In this document: piece after piece, positions 17,021-25,915 of the stretch
Numbering within the stretch: position 1 is the first letter of the stretch
Layout of the letters: each line of letters starts with the position of its first letter
Assembly (NCBI GenBank): GCA_946482575.1
Contig: CAMLRZ010000003.1
Location: 1 to 64,000, forward strand
Source: an uncultured Candidatus Saccharibacteria bacterium
Lineage (GTDB): Bacteria > Patescibacteria > Saccharimonadia > Saccharimonadales > UBA4665
Reading direction: 5' to 3'
DNA: 64,000 nt
Made by a program: the position numbers and the translations under genes
The notes under the pieces: model-generated
What the model was told of the DNA's origin: nothing
Seen by the model: the letters and a program-made list of their open reading frames with translations, nothing else
The model's database searches: none

Positions 17021-17045
17021 AAAAAACACAGCTTTCGCTGCGTGT
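17021..17045 (-). terminator. Intrinsic terminator after the coiled-coil gene
   Basis: Minus strand: ACACGCAGC GAAA GCTGTGT followed by TTTTTATT. It separates the 410-residue gene from the E2-like operon. Confidence 0.85.
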
Positions 17046-17180
17046 CGTTCTAATGTGTGGTGTCTTCGGAAAGGAGGCTGCAGCTGATGCTTGGTGTCGC
17101 GATTGCGACGCATCGAACTGCAGCGCTCCCCTCCTTCAGGTGGTCACCTCAGTGGTGGCCGGGGGTGTGTAGTGAGTGGA

Positions 17181-18392
17181 TCACTCCTTGTGGTTGTCGT
17201 AGTGGTAGGGGTCGGCCTGGGGCTCGACGGAGCCGTTGCGGCGCGGGCCGAAGCCGAAGCTGCCGAGCCCGCCGGAGCTGGGCTGCGAAGGGCCGCCGAA
17301 CGGGTGGACGGCGACGTAGTCGAAGCCGGCCGACGGGTCGTCGCCCAGGCCCAGGAAGGCGTTGAAGAAGTCCTTGCACTCCGGGCAGTTCTCCCCGCCG
17401 GTGTGGCTGGGTTCTTCGCCGAAGCGCAGGAGGTCCGTGAGGCTCAGGCCACCCGTGGCCTTGCGCGTCAGCTTCTCGGAGTACTGCACGGCTGCCTCGG
17501 GCTCCGCGTAGATCCGGGCCAGCTCCTCGGTGGTGAGGTGCGGGACGCCGGTGCGGAACCAGTTGTTGGTCGTCCGACGCAGCACGCCCTCCAGCGTCTC
17601 GCGGCCGTGCTGGCTGAGTCCGGGCACGCGGGAGTTGGGTCGGGTCTCCAGGACCACCGGGACCAGTCGCGGCAGGTCGGAGTCGTTGGCCGACTCGAGC
17701 ATGACGTGGTCCCGCATCATGCCGATGGTGTCGGGCGCCTGGGCGCGGACGGTGAACTTGAAGCCCGAGAGCTCGAACGACGTGGTGACGGTGTCGCCCA
17801 GCACGTGGAGCTCGCCCGGGTGCAGACCCGATCGCACGTTCTTGGCGCCGGCGGCGAGGAGCTGGATGAAGCTGTTGACGATGCCGTGGACGTCGCGGCG
17901 GTAGGTGTCCACCCGCTGCATCATGCCGATGATGTCGTTGAGGCTGGCGATGCGCGTGTTCTTGCCGTCGAGCTCGCGACCGTGCCGCTCGGCGATCTCC
18001 TGCTGGTCGGCCATGAAGTCCTCGCCGAGCTTCGCCAGGGCGGCGTCTTTCTCGGCGTTGAGCTCCGCGCGGAGCGTGTCGAGCATGGCCTGGGCACCCT
18101 GTCGGGCGTTGTTGCTGGCCTCCTCCAGGCGCTGGTCGATCAGCTGCTGGATGCCCTTGGCGGCGTTCTGGATGGCCGACGGCTTGTCGGTGACGTTGTC
18201 GCCCTGCAGCAGCCACGCGATGACCTCGGGGTCCCACAGGAGCGCGCTGGCGTCGACCAGGTCGTTGTGTCGGGCGATGAGCTCCTTCATGGCGGTGCCG
18301 TAGTTGCCACGCGGTGACGGTACGAACTTGCCGCTCTCGTCGAAGTTGCCCTTCGGCTTCTGCTCTTCGGGGGTGCTGGATTTGCTGCTCAC
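17181..18392 (-). CDS. Coiled-coil protein of unknown function, GC-rich island
   Basis: 403 residues from GTG at 18392, which has AAAGG seven bases upstream; an ATG at 18413 with a weaker site is also possible (410 residues). Residues about 85-160 form a charged coiled coil, the middle is mixed alpha/beta, and near the C-terminus GENCPECKDFF gives a C-x-x-C pair before a Gly/Ser/Pro-rich tail. No membrane segment. I recognise no family. It lies directly upstream of the Ubl/E1/E2-like genes on the same strand but has its own terminator, so it may be an accessory or target of that system, or unrelated. Confidence 0.7.
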   Translation of the reverse strand: MSSKSSTPEEQKPKGNFDESGKFVPSPRGNYGTAMKELIARHNDLVDASALLWDPEVIAWLLQGDNVTDKPSAIQNAAKGIQQLIDQRLEEASNNARQGAQAMLDTLRAELNAEKDAALAKLGEDFMADQQEIAERHGRELDGKNTRIASLNDIIGMMQRVDTYRRDVHGIVNSFIQLLAAGAKNVRSGLHPGELHVLGDTVTTSFELSGFKFTVRAQAPDTIGMMRDHVMLESANDSDLPRLVPVVLETRPNSRVPGLSQHGRETLEGVLRRTTNNWFRTGVPHLTTEELARIYAEPEAAVQYSEKLTRKATGGLSLTDLLRFGEEPSHTGGENCPECKDFFNAFLGLGDDPSAGFDYVAVHPFGGPSQPSSGGLGSFGFGPRRNGSVEPQADPYHYDNHKE

Positions 18393-18876
18393 GGATGTAC
18401 CTTTCGGTCTCATGCGGTGCGCACTTCCCTGTCCCTAAATCAGACAGTTGCGTATGGACGCAAAAAGTTTCCACTTGTACACATTGTGAAAGCTCGTGGA
18501 ACTTCAGAAGGCTGCTAAAGGTTTTTTACAAAACCGCTAGCAGCCGCCCAAAGCTCGACACGAGCTTGCTTTCAGTTTGGCTAAGCCAAAAAAGCTGAAC
18601 AGACATACTTTACACTATTTTTGCACTTTATTCAATATGTGCCGTACAGGTGTACGTAAAATGATCCAAATTAACAGCGGTTGCCGTTAAAAAGTCCTTT
18701 TCTTTTTAACGAACTTATGGTAACTTTTACAAGTCAAAGCGCTAATGGTGGGTTCGTTGGAGCGCTTTGGAGTAAAGCGCTCCTTTTAAGATAAAAGTTT
18801 TGTTACATTTTGTTTTTACGCTGGCCCAATGGTCGAGCGCTTATTTTTTATTGTCAAAAAAATAATGGGAGGATAC
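18393..18876. other. Divergent regulatory region with several hairpins
   Basis: No supported gene in about 480 bases. It holds stems at about 18507-18542 (GGCTGCTA / TAGCAGCC), 18551-18571 (AAGCTCG / CGAGCTT) and 18759-18783 (GGAGCGCTTT / AAAGCGCTCC, then TTTTAA). The last is terminator-like on the plus strand, 94 bases before the fibre-like gene, so it could attenuate it. Confidence 0.6.
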
Positions 18877-20418
18877 ATGGCACGATTACCGCAGCCCGGA
18901 AAAGATGCTGGAAACTGGGGTGGCATACTGAACCAGTTCCTGATGCGTTCTCATAACGTTGACGGTACATTGCGACCACTCACCTACACTTCTCAAGCCG
19001 ATCGCTCAGGTCAGATTACTCTTCACGCTGTTAATGATCCCCAGGGCTATGTGGCCAAGAATGTCATCTTTGCGGCAGACGGTGAGCTCTCTAGGGGCGG
19101 ACCGGTGTGGTTTGATAATCATGGAAGATTGCAAACCTGGATCGGCTGGCACGATAAAATTCCATCCGGCTCTTCGCATCACGGCTTTGAAGTTAAAACT
19201 GCGGCAGACCCTAACGGACCGGGCCCCGATGTTCTTGCAACGCGTTTTCGACTTAGGTCTGACGCGGATAGAACCCAGGCGGCATTTTACAGCCTAGAAA
19301 ACCTATACCTTGACCATGGCATTTTTGAACCTGATCAGAAGTTTGGCATTATTTTTGACGAACCACAATCAGGGGATGTGGTAGCCGGCACATCAAGTGG
19401 CCGATATCGATTGGGAAAAGTTGTAGCTACCACTGATGCTGCGGGCGCCGCCACTATAGACATCGCCGCCGGACTAGATAACTGCACAGGCGGAAAGATC
19501 CACTTCTTTCGCGATTCTAATGTTGCAGATGCGCATCTTGCCGTCTACGCAGCGGACGATTCTACTACCCAGGTATTTTACATTGACGCCAAAACTGGAA
19601 ATACCTTTCTGACCGGCCGTATTCAAATGCGCACCACAGACGGTACTACCCTTACCGAGAGTCGAGCTACGCTAGACGCGGGCTCGAATACACTGGTCGA
19701 CAACGATGTGTTTACAACAGATACGACCAAGAATGCTTCGTATAGGTTCTTCCGAAACACGAACACGACCGCGACCAAAAAAATACGTGTCCTTAAAGGA
19801 GACGGTACTAATACTGACAGCGTTGTTATTGACGCTGGAGCAAGCACAGTATCTGCACTTGGCCAAGATGGCGTGACGTTGCAGCCGGCTGTTCTTAATG
19901 ATGATCCGCGCATATCGGGTGCAATTTCGACGCAACGTTCAAGTGACGTGTCCACTATGGACCGCCTTTTCGCTGCATCTAACTTGAACCTGACTTCGGG
20001 GACAATATATGTCGTGCGGGCTGTTACGCGCAAAGCTGGCACTTTCACAAAAATAAGATTTGCTACTGGGTCAACTGCGCCGTCAGGTATAACTGATATT
20101 CGTGCTGGCGTTTTTAACGCCACAACCCTCGTGCCTGTTGCGCAAACGGCCAACATTGCAGCAAGTGTGACTGCAGCAAGTGCTGTCGTTGAGGCGCCGC
20201 TGGGAGTACCTGTAACACTTACAACTGCCGGTGAAGTATTTTTGGGCCTCTCTTATGTGGGCACTTCCCTGCAAGTTAAGGGCTCGTCCGTCCCTGCCGC
20301 TATGGCGGCATTGAGCCCCGTTATGTCGCGTACTGGTAGTTGGACTGGCGGCACCGTGCTTGGGTCGGCCGGAGGCACCGCAACCGGAAATATTATTTGG
20401 GCAGAGCTAGTTCCCTAG
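18877..20418 (+). CDS. Fibre-like surface protein
   Basis: 513 residues. It opens with ARLPQPGKDAGNWGGILNQFL, the short P-x-x-G-x-D-x-G-x-W-G-x-x-L-N-x-F-L motif that starts many phage tail-fibre and bacterial surface repeat proteins. The body is Thr/Ala/Asp-rich beta-strand sequence, and the C-terminal 130 residues look like a compact beta domain (VFNATTLVPVA...GEVFLGLSYVGTS). No signal peptide is visible. GGGAGG six bases before ATG fixes the start at 18877 rather than 18829. A role in host-cell attachment is attractive for an epibiont but unproven. Confidence 0.65.
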   Translation: MARLPQPGKDAGNWGGILNQFLMRSHNVDGTLRPLTYTSQADRSGQITLHAVNDPQGYVAKNVIFAADGELSRGGPVWFDNHGRLQTWIGWHDKIPSGSSHHGFEVKTAADPNGPGPDVLATRFRLRSDADRTQAAFYSLENLYLDHGIFEPDQKFGIIFDEPQSGDVVAGTSSGRYRLGKVVATTDAAGAATIDIAAGLDNCTGGKIHFFRDSNVADAHLAVYAADDSTTQVFYIDAKTGNTFLTGRIQMRTTDGTTLTESRATLDAGSNTLVDNDVFTTDTTKNASYRFFRNTNTTATKKIRVLKGDGTNTDSVVIDAGASTVSALGQDGVTLQPAVLNDDPRISGAISTQRSSDVSTMDRLFAASNLNLTSGTIYVVRAVTRKAGTFTKIRFATGSTAPSGITDIRAGVFNATTLVPVAQTANIAASVTAASAVVEAPLGVPVTLTTAGEVFLGLSYVGTSLQVKGSSVPAAMAALSPVMSRTGSWTGGTVLGSAGGTATGNIIWAELVP

Positions 20419-20556
20419 TGTTGCGCCAACGCAGACGACTAAATATGTAGTCAGCTAGGGTGGTGCAACAGGTGGGGCGGCTCGCGAATACGCGATGTGT
20501 GCCGCCCCACCTGGGTGCCCGATGGGCATGTAGTTACTTATGTTGCAGGATGTGCT
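20419..20556. terminator. Branched hairpins between convergent genes
   Basis: GTTGCGCCA...TGGTGCAAC encloses GACTA...TAGTC (about 20433-20470); a second strong stem follows at 20470-20512 (CAGGTGGGGCGG / CCGCCCCACCTG). They lie 3' of both convergent genes and lack T-runs. Confidence 0.6.
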
Positions 20557-22023
20557 TTACTTGATGGGCTTGTCCAGCCGCAGGATGGTGATGTCCTCCT
20601 TGAAACCGCGGAAGGTCTTGAGCTTCGTGGCCGAGGCCAGGAGCTCGTTGACGGTGTGCGTCCGCGGCGGCTGCTGGGTGTGGGAGTTGTAGGTGATCAT
20701 GTACGTGGCCCCGTGGCAGGCGCCCGCGTGGGCGATCTTGCAGTAGGGCTGCGTGATGACGCTTCCGATGGACTCCTCGGTGACGACCTGGGCTTCCCTG
20801 GGGAGGTGGTTCTCGGTCCAGATGGCCGTGGCCTTGAGGGCGTTGTCCGTACTGCCGGCGATCCTCACGGCGAAGGCCGTGGTGTTGGCTGCGATGAAGC
20901 AGACCATGGCCGCGACCGCGATCAGGGTCAGGCGCCGCTGGGAGCGGTGCCTGCCGGTCTCGCGCTCCTCACGGCTCGTTGCTCGCTGCTGCAGCTCGCT
21001 GGCGAGGTAGCAGACCACGGGCACGATGACCATGATGAAGTAGTGCGGCAGCCAGAGCTGCATGAGGCCGAAGCACAGCAGCCCCGCCGCCGCGAACGAG
21101 AACAGGATGGGGTTGGAGCCGAAGGGCTTGACGTTCCGGCCGCGGATGGCCTGGATGACGCGCACGATCACCACCACGAGCCCGATGGCGACCAGCAGCA
21201 CGGTGATCACGAAGATCTTGTACTGCATGACCAGCGGGTCGATGATGTCGCTGAAGCTGTTGATCGCCCCGCGTGACTCGCGCATCCCGAGGATGCGCTG
21301 CACCTGGACGGTCGATTCGCTCCAGTAGCTGGTGCCGTAGATCACGGACATCAGCCCGACGTACAGCGCCAGGAGGGCGCCGATGGTCGCGATCAGAGCC
21401 GTGTGCAGGCCGTGCTTGACTCGGATGATGAGCCAGTTGATCAGCACGGCCACGACGAAGTAGATCCCGACGTGCTTGTAGACCGCGACCAGGCCGAGAA
21501 CGGCGCCCGCCGCGACGAACTTGCCGAGGCTGGGGCTTTTGAGCGCCCGGGTGTACAGCCAGAGGCCGACGATTCCCAGGGGCATCATGGTGTTCTCGAT
21601 CCAGCCTACTCTGGCCGTGAATACGACCCAGCCGTCGATGGCCAGGATCGCGGTTGCCACCAGGGCCCACTTGTCGCCGATCAGGCGCCGCAGCCAGAAG
21701 GCGACGACGACCAGCATCAGCAGTGAGCCACCGGCCGCCAGCACTCGTGCCGAGGGGATTCCGGTGCCGAACAGGCGGAACCAGAGCCCCAGGAGCATGA
21801 AGTACAACGGGGGGTGGTAGAGATAGGCCTCGGACGTGAAACCGGCTTCGGTCTTGGCCTGCAGCAGGTCGTGCTGGGCCATGTTCGAGCCGATGACCTG
21901 GTACACCGACTCATCCCAGTCGTAGCCGGGGCGAGTGGCGATGTTCCAGAACCGCAGGAGCCCGGCGATGACCAGGACGATCGAGAGCGCGGGTATGAAC
22001 CGGCGCTCGATGGTGCTTCTCAT
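20557..22023 (-). CDS. GT39/ArnT-like membrane glycosyltransferase
   Basis: 488 residues with about ten hydrophobic segments. The first loop carries PGYDWDESVYQVIG: an Asp-Glu pair after segment 1 is the catalytic signature of GT-C enzymes using polyprenyl-phosphate sugars (protein mannosyltransferases, ArnT). It would transfer a sugar from a lipid carrier to protein or glycan on the outer side of the membrane. GC-rich codons throughout. AGAGAGG precedes the ATG, and the GtrA-GT2 gene ends 33 bases upstream, so the two are co-transcribed. Confidence 0.82.
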   Translation of the reverse strand: MRSTIERRFIPALSIVLVIAGLLRFWNIATRPGYDWDESVYQVIGSNMAQHDLLQAKTEAGFTSEAYLYHPPLYFMLLGLWFRLFGTGIPSARVLAAGGSLLMLVVVAFWLRRLIGDKWALVATAILAIDGWVVFTARVGWIENTMMPLGIVGLWLYTRALKSPSLGKFVAAGAVLGLVAVYKHVGIYFVVAVLINWLIIRVKHGLHTALIATIGALLALYVGLMSVIYGTSYWSESTVQVQRILGMRESRGAINSFSDIIDPLVMQYKIFVITVLLVAIGLVVVIVRVIQAIRGRNVKPFGSNPILFSFAAAGLLCFGLMQLWLPHYFIMVIVPVVCYLASELQQRATSREERETGRHRSQRRLTLIAVAAMVCFIAANTTAFAVRIAGSTDNALKATAIWTENHLPREAQVVTEESIGSVITQPYCKIAHAGACHGATYMITYNSHTQQPPRTHTVNELLASATKLKTFRGFKEDITILRLDKPIK

Positions 22024-22056
22024 GGGTGTGCCTCTCTGAGAGTTGAATGCCCTTGC

Positions 22057-23658
22057 CTACGCGAAGCGCGGCGTGGGGATGGCGGTTGCGATGGTCGGGC
22101 TGTCGGGCTGCACGAAGTGCAGCTTGTGCAGCGTGGGCTTGATGAGCTCCTTGTTGGCCAGGAGGCGTCCGGTGAAGCCGATGATGAACATCGACCCCAG
22201 CAGAAGCGAGATGAACGGGTAGCTCATCGCCTCCAGACGCCGGACCTTGATCGCCACGGCCGAAGCCAGCGCGATGCTTGCTCCCAGGCCGCCGAGAACC
22301 GTGTAGACGGGAGCGGCCACCAGCAGCACGAACATGGCGAGCATCAGACCGTAGAAGGTCAGGAGCTGCCGGACGCGCTTCTGAGCGAAGACGCACTGCC
22401 CGTAGCGGGTGTTCACGAGGTCGCCACAGCCCTTGCCCGATCGCTTGTACTCACGGATGAGTGGCCGGAGCCCCTCGCGGTGGTACCGCTCACAGGCGAG
22501 TGCCTTGTCGCAGAGGATGTTGTAGCCCCCCTGGACCATGACCGACATCCAGCTGTAGTCCTCGTACGAGTTGGTGAACGCGGGGTCGGGACCGCCCACC
22601 GCCTCGTATAGCTCGCGAGTGATCGCGAAGTTGGCGGTGACAGGCGGCTTCCGACGCTTGAGCGTCTGCCTGTTGAGAACGTAGCCGGCGGAGATCCGGG
22701 GCATCTTGCTGGCGGCCGGGTTGCGGTCGATGTAGCGGGTCCAGAACGAATCGCCCAGACCACTGACCGGACCGGCCACTGCGTGGATGTTTCCCTGGAG
22801 CCGACTTGCCACTTCGAGCGCCCAGGTGGGGCTCGGGATGACGTCGTCGTCCATGGCAGCCAGGATGTTGGACCCGATCGACGCATGACGCAGTCCGATG
22901 GACCGCTTCATGTTGGAGTCGCGACCCGGCGACGAGATCTGAGCGGCGTACCGCTTGATCAGGGGGCCGAACCGTTCGAGGTGTCGCCATGCGCCGTCAC
23001 CGATGTCACCGACGACGATGATCTCCAGGCGGTGCGGGTACTGCTGTGCGAGCAGGGCCTCGACGGTCTTGACGATCCGTACGTCCTCGTTGACGCCGTC
23101 CTGCACGTTCTTGGTGGGAAGTACCACAGAGAACGGCGGGGCGCAGTCGGCGGTGGGCGACATGGGTGTCTCCTTGTTGTCGGGGGCGGTTTCGGTGCCC
23201 GTGGTGGTTTCTTTGTCGGCGGTCTTGCTGCGGAACACGAACCGGTCGCTCAGCACATAGTTGACGATCGTCGTGGCGACGATGCACAGTGCGTTGGCGA
23301 ACAGGTAGTGGACGCCCGCCCAAACCAGGCCGTTAAAAAGCGCTTGGTTGAGCGGAATGGTGATGACCAGGCGAACGGAGTGGAACCGTCGCCAAGCACC
23401 AGGAGCGCGTCGGTCGCCAAACGTGAACCAGTAGTTGAGCACAAAGTTGAGCTCAATCGAGATCACGGTCTGGACGACGTAGGCCACGCTGGTGTTCCAG
23501 TGCCAGATGTCGACAGCGATGAACATCACCGCGTAGCCGACCAGCGTCACGAAGACACCGACACACCCAAAAACAATCTTACGGGTATGCCTCTGTAGAA
23601 ACTGGATGGCCTTGGGGCTAGAGCGCACCGTCTTGCGACGATGTTTTGCCTCCGCCAT
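22057..23658 (-). CDS. GtrA-like flippase fused to GT2 glycosyltransferase
   Basis: 533 residues from ATG 23658 (AAGGG about nine bases upstream; a TTG at 23700 lacks such a site). Residues about 10-145 form the four-helix GtrA domain (FGCVGVFVTLVGYAV, NFVLNYWFTFGDRR). Residues 175-440 are a GT-A domain (FSVVLPTKN, the DDD of AAMDDDVIPSPTW, SYEDYSWM), and two or three hydrophobic segments close it. GtrA proteins flip or handle polyprenyl-phosphate sugars, while GT2 enzymes make or use them; here one polypeptide does both. It precedes the GT39 gene and follows a GT2 gene, suggesting one envelope glycosylation pathway. Confidence 0.85.
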   Translation of the reverse strand: MAEAKHRRKTVRSSPKAIQFLQRHTRKIVFGCVGVFVTLVGYAVMFIAVDIWHWNTSVAYVVQTVISIELNFVLNYWFTFGDRRAPGAWRRFHSVRLVITIPLNQALFNGLVWAGVHYLFANALCIVATTIVNYVLSDRFVFRSKTADKETTTGTETAPDNKETPMSPTADCAPPFSVVLPTKNVQDGVNEDVRIVKTVEALLAQQYPHRLEIIVVGDIGDGAWRHLERFGPLIKRYAAQISSPGRDSNMKRSIGLRHASIGSNILAAMDDDVIPSPTWALEVASRLQGNIHAVAGPVSGLGDSFWTRYIDRNPAASKMPRISAGYVLNRQTLKRRKPPVTANFAITRELYEAVGGPDPAFTNSYEDYSWMSVMVQGGYNILCDKALACERYHREGLRPLIREYKRSGKGCGDLVNTRYGQCVFAQKRVRQLLTFYGLMLAMFVLLVAAPVYTVLGGLGASIALASAVAIKVRRLEAMSYPFISLLLGSMFIIGFTGRLLANKELIKPTLHKLHFVQPDSPTIATAIPTPRFA

Positions 23659-23757
23659 GCGGCTAAACCCTTCTTGTATCCTGTGGGTATTAAAGAACAA
23701 GCCCCGAATGATTTACCATTCGTGGCCGTAAAGCGTGCAAGCGAACTTACGAATAAA

Positions 23758-23768
23758 ACAATAACATA
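23758..23768 (-). promoter_or_regulatory. Extended -10 promoter of GtrA-GT2/GT39 operon
   Basis: Minus strand TATGTTATTGT, 100 bases before the ATG at 23658. Confidence 0.4.
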
Positions 23769-23941
23769 TTTTTAGTATTTACGCAACAAAAAACATATGC
23801 CACAAGCTGTTTTTGTAAAGATGTCAGGCAGTACCCTTGCAAAAATAGCTTGTGTGCGTGGGCAGTCGATTTCTGGTGGCTGGATTGCCAAAGAAAAAGA
23901 CTGCCCCATCGGTGGCCCGATGTAGCACATTCACGCTGTAG

Positions 23942-24796
23942 CTAGCTGATGCGAATCGGCAGTGTGCGGAGTCGGTGTTCCAGCAGCTGGCTCAGGAAGG
24001 TAAGACCTTCCTTGAGGTTTCCCTTGCTTTCGCCGCCGCCGCGCTCACCGAAGATGAACGGGATTTCTGAGCGGCTGAGTCCGGGGTGAGAGAGCAGCGT
24101 CTCCACGAGGATCTTGAAGCCTTTGGGCCGCAGGAGGTCCAGCTTGAGCGCACTGCTTCGGAATCCGTAGAACCCGGTCATGGGGTCGCTGATGCCGCGC
24201 AGGCGCTGCGGGAACAGCCCCTTGGCCAGTCCGGTGGACCCGCGAGAGGCAAAGACTCGCCAGGTGTCGGCAAGGCCTTCGTTGCTGCCGCCCTTGGTGT
24301 AACGGGTTGTTGCCACGAGGTCGACCGCGTCCATCTCCTTGAACAGAGGCGGGATGTAGGCGGGGTTGTGCTGCAGGTCACCATCCATGACGATGATCCT
24401 CAGGCTCTTTACATGCCTCTTCGCCATGGCGCGTGCCTCTTCGATCCCGTGCTTGACAGCACCGGACAGTCGGCCAGGCCGCTGGTTTGCAGGACGAACG
24501 ATGTGCACCACGCGCAGGTATGCGCAGTTACCGCCGCAGAAGTCACGGGTGGTTTCCTTGGAGGCGATGGCACCCTTTTCGTGGTCGCTGTCGTCAACGA
24601 AGATGACCAGGAGCGGGACGGTGAGCTGGTGCGCGATGTCGTGGAGTCCGGGCTGTGAAGTCAGGCGGGGGTGATCCGCGGTGCCCTTGAGCATATACGG
24701 AACGTTTTCCTCCTCGTTGCGGATCGGCACGATCACCGCGTGAGTGTACGCGGTGGCGTCTGCCAGTGTCTCGTTGGCCAGCTGGGCAAAGGTCAC
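23942..24796 (-). CDS. GT2 glycosyltransferase, polyprenyl-phosphate sugar synthase-like
   Basis: 284 residues. The GT-A core shows AVIVPIRNEEENV, VIFVDDSDHE and IVMDGDLQHNPAYIPP (the D-x-D-type metal site), as in Dpm1/polyprenyl-phosphate hexose synthases. There is no C-terminal membrane domain. Product would be a polyprenyl-phosphate sugar that could feed the GT39 enzyme encoded nearby. GTG start with GGAGAG upstream; promoter box 84 bases before it. GC-rich codon use. Confidence 0.82.
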   Translation of the reverse strand: MTFAQLANETLADATAYTHAVIVPIRNEEENVPYMLKGTADHPRLTSQPGLHDIAHQLTVPLLVIFVDDSDHEKGAIASKETTRDFCGGNCAYLRVVHIVRPANQRPGRLSGAVKHGIEEARAMAKRHVKSLRIIVMDGDLQHNPAYIPPLFKEMDAVDLVATTRYTKGGSNEGLADTWRVFASRGSTGLAKGLFPQRLRGISDPMTGFYGFRSSALKLDLLRPKGFKILVETLLSHPGLSRSEIPFIFGERGGGESKGNLKEGLTFLSQLLEHRLRTLPIRIS

Positions 24797-24879
24797 GATT
24801 CTCTCCGAGTCTCGGGGTGTTACAGATGAATGTGCTGAGAGTGAATGTTCGACGTCCCTGTAGAGGATAGTCGCGCAAG

Positions 24880-24890
24880 ATTATATCATA
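24880..24890 (-). promoter_or_regulatory. Promoter of the GT2 gene
   Basis: Minus strand TATGATATAAT; TTTACT lies 17 bases upstream of the TATAAT as -35. Confidence 0.65.
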
Positions 24891-24945
24891 AAATTGACCA
24901 AAAGTAAATTCACCGAAGGATAGTTGGAAATGGACACAAAAAAAC

Positions 24946-24964
24946 ACAACCGTTGTGGTTGTGC
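24946..24964 (-). terminator. Intrinsic terminator after the 242-residue gene
   Basis: Minus strand CACAACC ACAAC GGTTGTG followed by seven T. A longer imperfect stem (24979-25055) lies between it and the stop codon. Confidence 0.85.
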
Positions 24965-25079
24965 GATATTCGGTGGTTCGGGACGGAGTCTGCAGTAGTG
25001 TTGTTGATGCGGTCGCAGAAGCGACAGCGAACACGTACCACAGACTCACGTCCGTCACCGTTCAGTTGTTACAGATGGA

Positions 25080-25808
25080 TCACTCCTGGGGGTCGGTGGA
25101 GCCGGGCTCCTGGGTGGTTTCGACGTAGGGGTCGAGCAGCTCATCGGCGCGGCGACGGCCGTGGACGAAGGCGCGAGCCAAGTTGGCGGCGTGCGTGGCT
25201 TCGGGGTCGGCGTCGGGTGCCAGGTCGGTGTTGCCCAGGGCGGTGAGCTGGCCGAGCAGCATGCTGCGGCGGACCATGCCGTGGGCGAAGGAGGCGTCGA
25301 GCGGGTTGAAGACGGTGTTGGGGTGCGGCGTGTGCCGGAAGAGCTCGCCGGTGGCCATCTGGTCGAACTGCGCGCGGCGGCGCTGGGTGCGGCGTGCGGC
25401 CAGCTCGTCGAACATGCCCCGTGAGCGGTCGGTGACGGTGTTGGTGACGTCGTTGACCGAGCCGTAGTCGGTGTCGCCGGTGTGCGCGTCCATGTCGTCG
25501 ATGATGATGAGGGCGATGGGCGGCAGGACCGGCATGGCGATGATGCTGAACAGCTCCTGCATGTCCGCGAGGGTCATGAGCAGCTGCAGCGGGGTCATAC
25601 CGAGGATCTCGGCCATGGCCAGCAGTTCGTCGGTCGTGCTCATGGCGCGAGCCAGCCCGATCAGGTAGCCGAGGCTGTCCTCGTCGTTGACCGAGCCGTA
25701 GGACACGTACGGGTCGATGTCCATGACGCGGTCCAGCTCTTCCAGATCCCGCAGAAAGCGCGAGATGTTGCCGGTGTTCTGCTCGTCGTACGGGTTGCTT
25801 CCGGACAT
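25080..25808 (-). CDS. Unknown soluble protein, GC-rich cassette
   Basis: 242 residues, acidic, mainly helical. The hexapeptide YGSVND occurs twice (about residues 37 and 116). One hydrophobic stretch (FSIIAMPVLPPIALIIID, about 87-104) could be a buried helix or a membrane segment. A basic run RRTQRRRAQ follows in the middle. I recognise no family. AGGAG precedes the ATG, and it stands alone with its own promoter and terminator. Confidence 0.7.
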   Translation of the reverse strand: MSGSNPYDEQNTGNISRFLRDLEELDRVMDIDPYVSYGSVNDEDSLGYLIGLARAMSTTDELLAMAEILGMTPLQLLMTLADMQELFSIIAMPVLPPIALIIIDDMDAHTGDTDYGSVNDVTNTVTDRSRGMFDELAARRTQRRRAQFDQMATGELFRHTPHPNTVFNPLDASFAHGMVRRSMLLGQLTALGNTDLAPDADPEATHAANLARAFVHGRRRADELLDPYVETTQEPGSTDPQE

Positions 25809-25879
25809 AGTCCGTCTCCTTTTTGGGAGTGGTGTGCTGTGAATGAACGGTGGATTGTTCCCTGAAGGGTAACCTACCT

Positions 25880-25890
25880 ATTATAACATA
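25880..25890 (-). promoter_or_regulatory. Extended -10 promoter of 242-residue gene
   Basis: Minus strand TATGTTATAAT, 72 bases before the ATG. Confidence 0.6.
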
Positions 25891-25915
25891 AAAATAATGA
25901 TTTTACTAGCACTTT

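Larger units (their letters stand above)
16868..17180. other. Leader of the E2-like gene and terminator of the coiled-coil gene
   Basis: No gene in these 313 bases. From left: nested palindrome (16887-16935), promoter box (16991-17001), intrinsic terminator (17021-17045) and a long hairpin (17071-17136, outer AAGGAGG / CCTCCTT, inner GATGC...GTCGC / GCGACGCATC). Confidence 0.7.

Noticed and set aside
17091..18317. 408-residue plus-strand frame and 441-residue minus-strand frame over the coiled-coil gene
   Set aside because: Both are Arg/Gly/Ala-rich shadow frames of GC-rich DNA without domain or ribosome-binding site.
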